A stretch of 16,834 bases of DNA from JBBITW01 sp037440525 (GTDB lineage Bacteria; Desulfobacterota; BSN033; UBA1163). Below are positions 15,014-16,834 of the stretch, piece by piece (positions within the stretch are counted from its first letter, which is position 1; every line of letters starts with the position of its first letter). The notes under the pieces are model-generated. The model saw only the letters and a list, made by a program, of their open reading frames with translations. It had not been told where the DNA came from and made no database searches. A program made the position numbers and the translations under genes. The stretch is taken from positions 1-16,834 of the forward strand of contig JBBITW010000072.1 in assembly GCA_037440525.1 (NCBI GenBank), read 5' to 3'.

Positions 15014-15832
15014 ATGCTGATTATCGGTGAATCAATTAATGGAACAATCAAGAAGGTTGGTCAGGCCATACTTGATCGAAATGAAGCTTACCTAAAACAG
15101 TTAGCAAAGATCCAATATGAATGTGGAGCTCAATACTTAGATGTGAATGCAGGGGTAGTGGGTGGAAATGAAGTGGAAGATCTACCATGGCTTGTGGAAT
15201 TGGTCCAAAAAGAGGTTCCAATTCCATTGATGATTGATAGTGCCAATCCCGAAGCATTAGAATCAGCACTCTCCTTATATCGCCACGATGAACCACCTAT
15301 TTTAAACTCCATCTCCGCAGAGGAATGGAAATTGAATAAACTCTGTCCTGTCATTTCTAAAAAGAGATGTAAAGTGGTTGCCCTCTGCATGGACGGAGAG
15401 GGGATTCCAAAAACGGTTGAAAAGAGAATGGATATAGCTCAAAGGCTTTATAAAAAATTGATAGAGTTAAATATTACTCCTGAATATATATACTTTGATG
15501 TCCTCGCCCTCTCCATAGCAGTTGAACCTCAGGCAGGCCTTTTGGCCCTCGAAGCCATAAAATCTATCAGATTAAACTATCCAAAATCCCATATCATTTG
15601 TGGGGTTAGTAATGTGAGCATGGGGCTTCCAGGGAGAAGATTGATCAACAGAACATTCTTGACAATGGCTATCTATGCTGGTCTGGATACCTTTCTTGTA
15701 GATGTTAGAGACAAGGTTCTTTTATCCTCGATATATGCAAGTAAGATCCTGACGAATCAGGACCCTTATTGCCTTGAATATATCAGGGCATACCGGGAAA
15801 AAAGGATCATTCTTGATGAATTTAAAAGCTGA
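15014..15832 (+). CDS. AcsE/MtrH-like methyltetrahydrofolate:corrinoid methyltransferase
   Basis: A 272-residue TIM-barrel protein of the pterin-binding family, close in length and sequence pattern to AcsE of Moorella (about 262 residues). It begins MLIIGESINGT, as AcsE begins with MLIVGERING. Residues matching the pterin-binding and catalytic positions are D75 (MIDS), N98 (LNS), D162 (FDV) and N200 (GVSNVS), followed by the strongly AcsE-like RRLINRTFLTMAIYAGLD. It should move a methyl group between methyl-tetrahydrofolate and a corrinoid protein in the cytoplasm. No corrinoid protein, CO dehydrogenase/acetyl-CoA synthase or methyltransferase I gene is in view. It may thus serve a Wood-Ljungdahl branch or O-demethylation encoded elsewhere. 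A strong AGGAGGG (14998-15004) precedes the ATG. Confidence 0.85.
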   Translation: MLIIGESINGTIKKVGQAILDRNEAYLKQLAKIQYECGAQYLDVNAGVVGGNEVEDLPWLVELVQKEVPIPLMIDSANPEALESALSLYRHDEPPILNSISAEEWKLNKLCPVISKKRCKVVALCMDGEGIPKTVEKRMDIAQRLYKKLIELNITPEYIYFDVLALSIAVEPQAGLLALEAIKSIRLNYPKSHIICGVSNVSMGLPGRRLINRTFLTMAIYAGLDTFLVDVRDKVLLSSIYASKILTNQDPYCLEYIRAYREKRIILDEFKS

Positions 15833-15870
15833 TCAAACTCACTCGATCAATAGATAGAAGTCTAAATTCT

Positions 15871-16776
15871 ATGGAGATTAAACCGCTAAAAGATTGGTAT
15901 ACCCTTGTGGAGGATTTATTTGCGGAAAGAGGCATTACAATCATTCTTGGTGCATCGGATACAGGAAAAAGCACACTTGCAAAATTTCTCATTCAAGAAT
16001 TATGTAAAAAAGGCCTCAAGGTCGCTCTCGTGGATGCAGATATTGGACAATCCTTCCTCGGACCACCTACAACCATAGGCCTTTCCATATTTAAATCTGA
16101 TCCTGATTGGGAAATCATATTATCAACACCCGAGATCTTCTTTGTCGGTTCAACCACCCCCGAAGGATATTTTCCCACTCATCTAAAGGGAGTAAAAATT
16201 ATGGTTGATAAGGCTAAATCTTATGGGGCAGACCTAATCTTAGTGGATACAACAGGTTTTGTTTCAGGAGATGGGGGAAAAGAATTAAAAAGTAGAAAGA
16301 TTGAACTAATATCACCACGATTTATTGTCGCTTTGCAGAGGTTTGATGAAATAGAACATATATTAGCACCTTATAAAAATAACCCATTTTATAAAATCTA
16401 TCGTCTACCTTTATCAAACCAAGTAAGACCACGTTCAATGGAGGAGCGTAGAATCTATAGAACAAATAGATTTAAGGATTACTTTAAATATTCTACAATT
16501 CATGAATTAGCGATTAATGAGGTCAAAGTAGAAGGTGAAGTGATAGACCCCAATGGTGAATCCATACCACTGGATTTAGCTTTAAAGATAAAAGGTCTTC
16601 TCATCGGATTGAAGAACGGGGATGATAATACACTTGCCTTAGGAATAATCAGACATTATTTTGAGGATAAAAGGTTATTGAGAATCTTCACCCCTCTTGA
16701 GGATATAAGGAAAGTAAAAAAGGTTCAATTAAGTTCACAAAAGATTATTCCCCTTTTCGAAGGGGATATCATTTGA
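15871..16776 (+). CDS. Clp1/Grc3-type polynucleotide 5'-kinase-like P-loop protein
   Basis: A 301-residue P-loop protein of the Clp1 family. Walker A GASDTGKST (27-35) is followed by VDADIGQSFLGPPTTIG (54-70) and the loop DTTGFVSGDGGKELKSRKIE (126-145), then ALQRFDEIEHIL. These segments, in this order, characterise Clp1/Grc3/NOL9 and the archaeal polynucleotide kinase, which phosphorylate RNA or DNA 5' hydroxyls with NTP. The C-terminal 130 residues resemble the small domain seen in archaeal members. The family is mainly eukaryotic and archaeal, with scattered bacterial members. It starts 38 bases after the methyltransferase stop with only a weak TAGAAG upstream, and overlaps the next open frame by four bases. 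The cellular role in bacteria is unknown. Confidence 0.82.
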   Translation: MEIKPLKDWYTLVEDLFAERGITIILGASDTGKSTLAKFLIQELCKKGLKVALVDADIGQSFLGPPTTIGLSIFKSDPDWEIILSTPEIFFVGSTTPEGYFPTHLKGVKIMVDKAKSYGADLILVDTTGFVSGDGGKELKSRKIELISPRFIVALQRFDEIEHILAPYKNNPFYKIYRLPLSNQVRPRSMEERRIYRTNRFKDYFKYSTIHELAINEVKVEGEVIDPNGESIPLDLALKIKGLLIGLKNGDDNTLALGIIRHYFEDKRLLRIFTPLEDIRKVKKVQLSSQKIIPLFEGDII

Positions 16777-16834
16777 AAAAGACCTCTGAAAAAGTATTTA
16801 AAAAGAGTCTTATAGACTGGGGAGGTGGGGTGGA
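16773..16834 (+). CDS. Start of an unidentified gene, cut by the window end
   Basis: A TTG at 16773 overlaps the preceding stop as TTGA. It is preceded by GAAGGGG (16759-16765) at seven bases, a good ribosome binding site. The frame stays open for 20 codons to the window end and would begin MKKTSEKVFKKSLIDWGGGV. The overlap and ribosome binding site suggest translational coupling with the Clp1-like gene. The fragment is too short to name a family. Confidence 0.42.
   Translation, partial: MKKTSEKVFKKSLIDWGGGV

Noticed and set aside
1..16834. tRNA, rRNA, riboswitch, insertion sequence or phage genes
   Set aside because: No cloverleaf, conserved rRNA segment, transposase, integrase or recognisable riboswitch core was seen on reading both strands; a covariance-model scan was not possible.

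Overview
The window is a moderately AT-rich stretch of bacterial DNA in which every convincing gene lies on the + strand. Signal peptides without a lipobox on two solute-binding proteins point to a Gram-negative periplasm. The mix of genes (a Liv-type transporter with its own acyl-CoA ligase, a cytoplasmic molybdo/tungsto-enzyme, an AcsE-like methyltetrahydrofolate methyltransferase, a Clp1-type polynucleotide kinase) suits a strict anaerobe of the Desulfobacterota/Syntrophia kind. That placement is inference; the window holds no rRNA or marker gene.

Layout: (1) 1-407 has no intact gene. It holds three copies of a REP-like element, a 33-codon gene remnant, a small tandem octamer and two candidate promoters. 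(2) 408-9355 is an uptake and activation operon: a GntR/FadR-type regulator, two ABC ATPases (LivG, LivF), an AMP-forming acyl-CoA ligase, two permeases (LivH, LivM) and two tandem periplasmic binding proteins that share a nearly identical internal tract. (3) After a GC-rich hairpin comes a DUF169 protein (9551-10282). (4) A leader with an FNR-like dyad (10373-10392) precedes a two-gene oxidoreductase unit. Its large subunit is a bis-MGD Mo/W protein without a signal peptide. Its partner has a GltD/NfnB-like FAD-NAD(P)H module lodged inside a four-cluster HybA/PsrB-type ferredoxin. (5) 14496-16834 holds a small DUF1566 protein, the AcsE-like methyltransferase, the Clp1-type kinase and the first codons of a further gene.

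How the genes may work together (inference): the regulator senses a carboxylate or its CoA ester. The Liv-type transporter imports a hydrophobic or aromatic carboxylic acid and the ligase makes its CoA thioester. The Mo/W enzyme then oxidises, reduces or hydroxylates a related substrate in the cytoplasm, exchanging electrons with NAD(P)H through the fused partner. The methyltransferase could link methyl groups to the folate pool, for example from methoxylated aromatics, but no corrinoid protein or methyltransferase I is in view.

The most unusual item is the interleaved ferredoxin/GltD protein at 12594-14495. Next are the orphan chemistry of its Mo/W partner, the two altered catalytic motifs of the acyl-CoA ligase and the binding-protein tract that looks like gene conversion.
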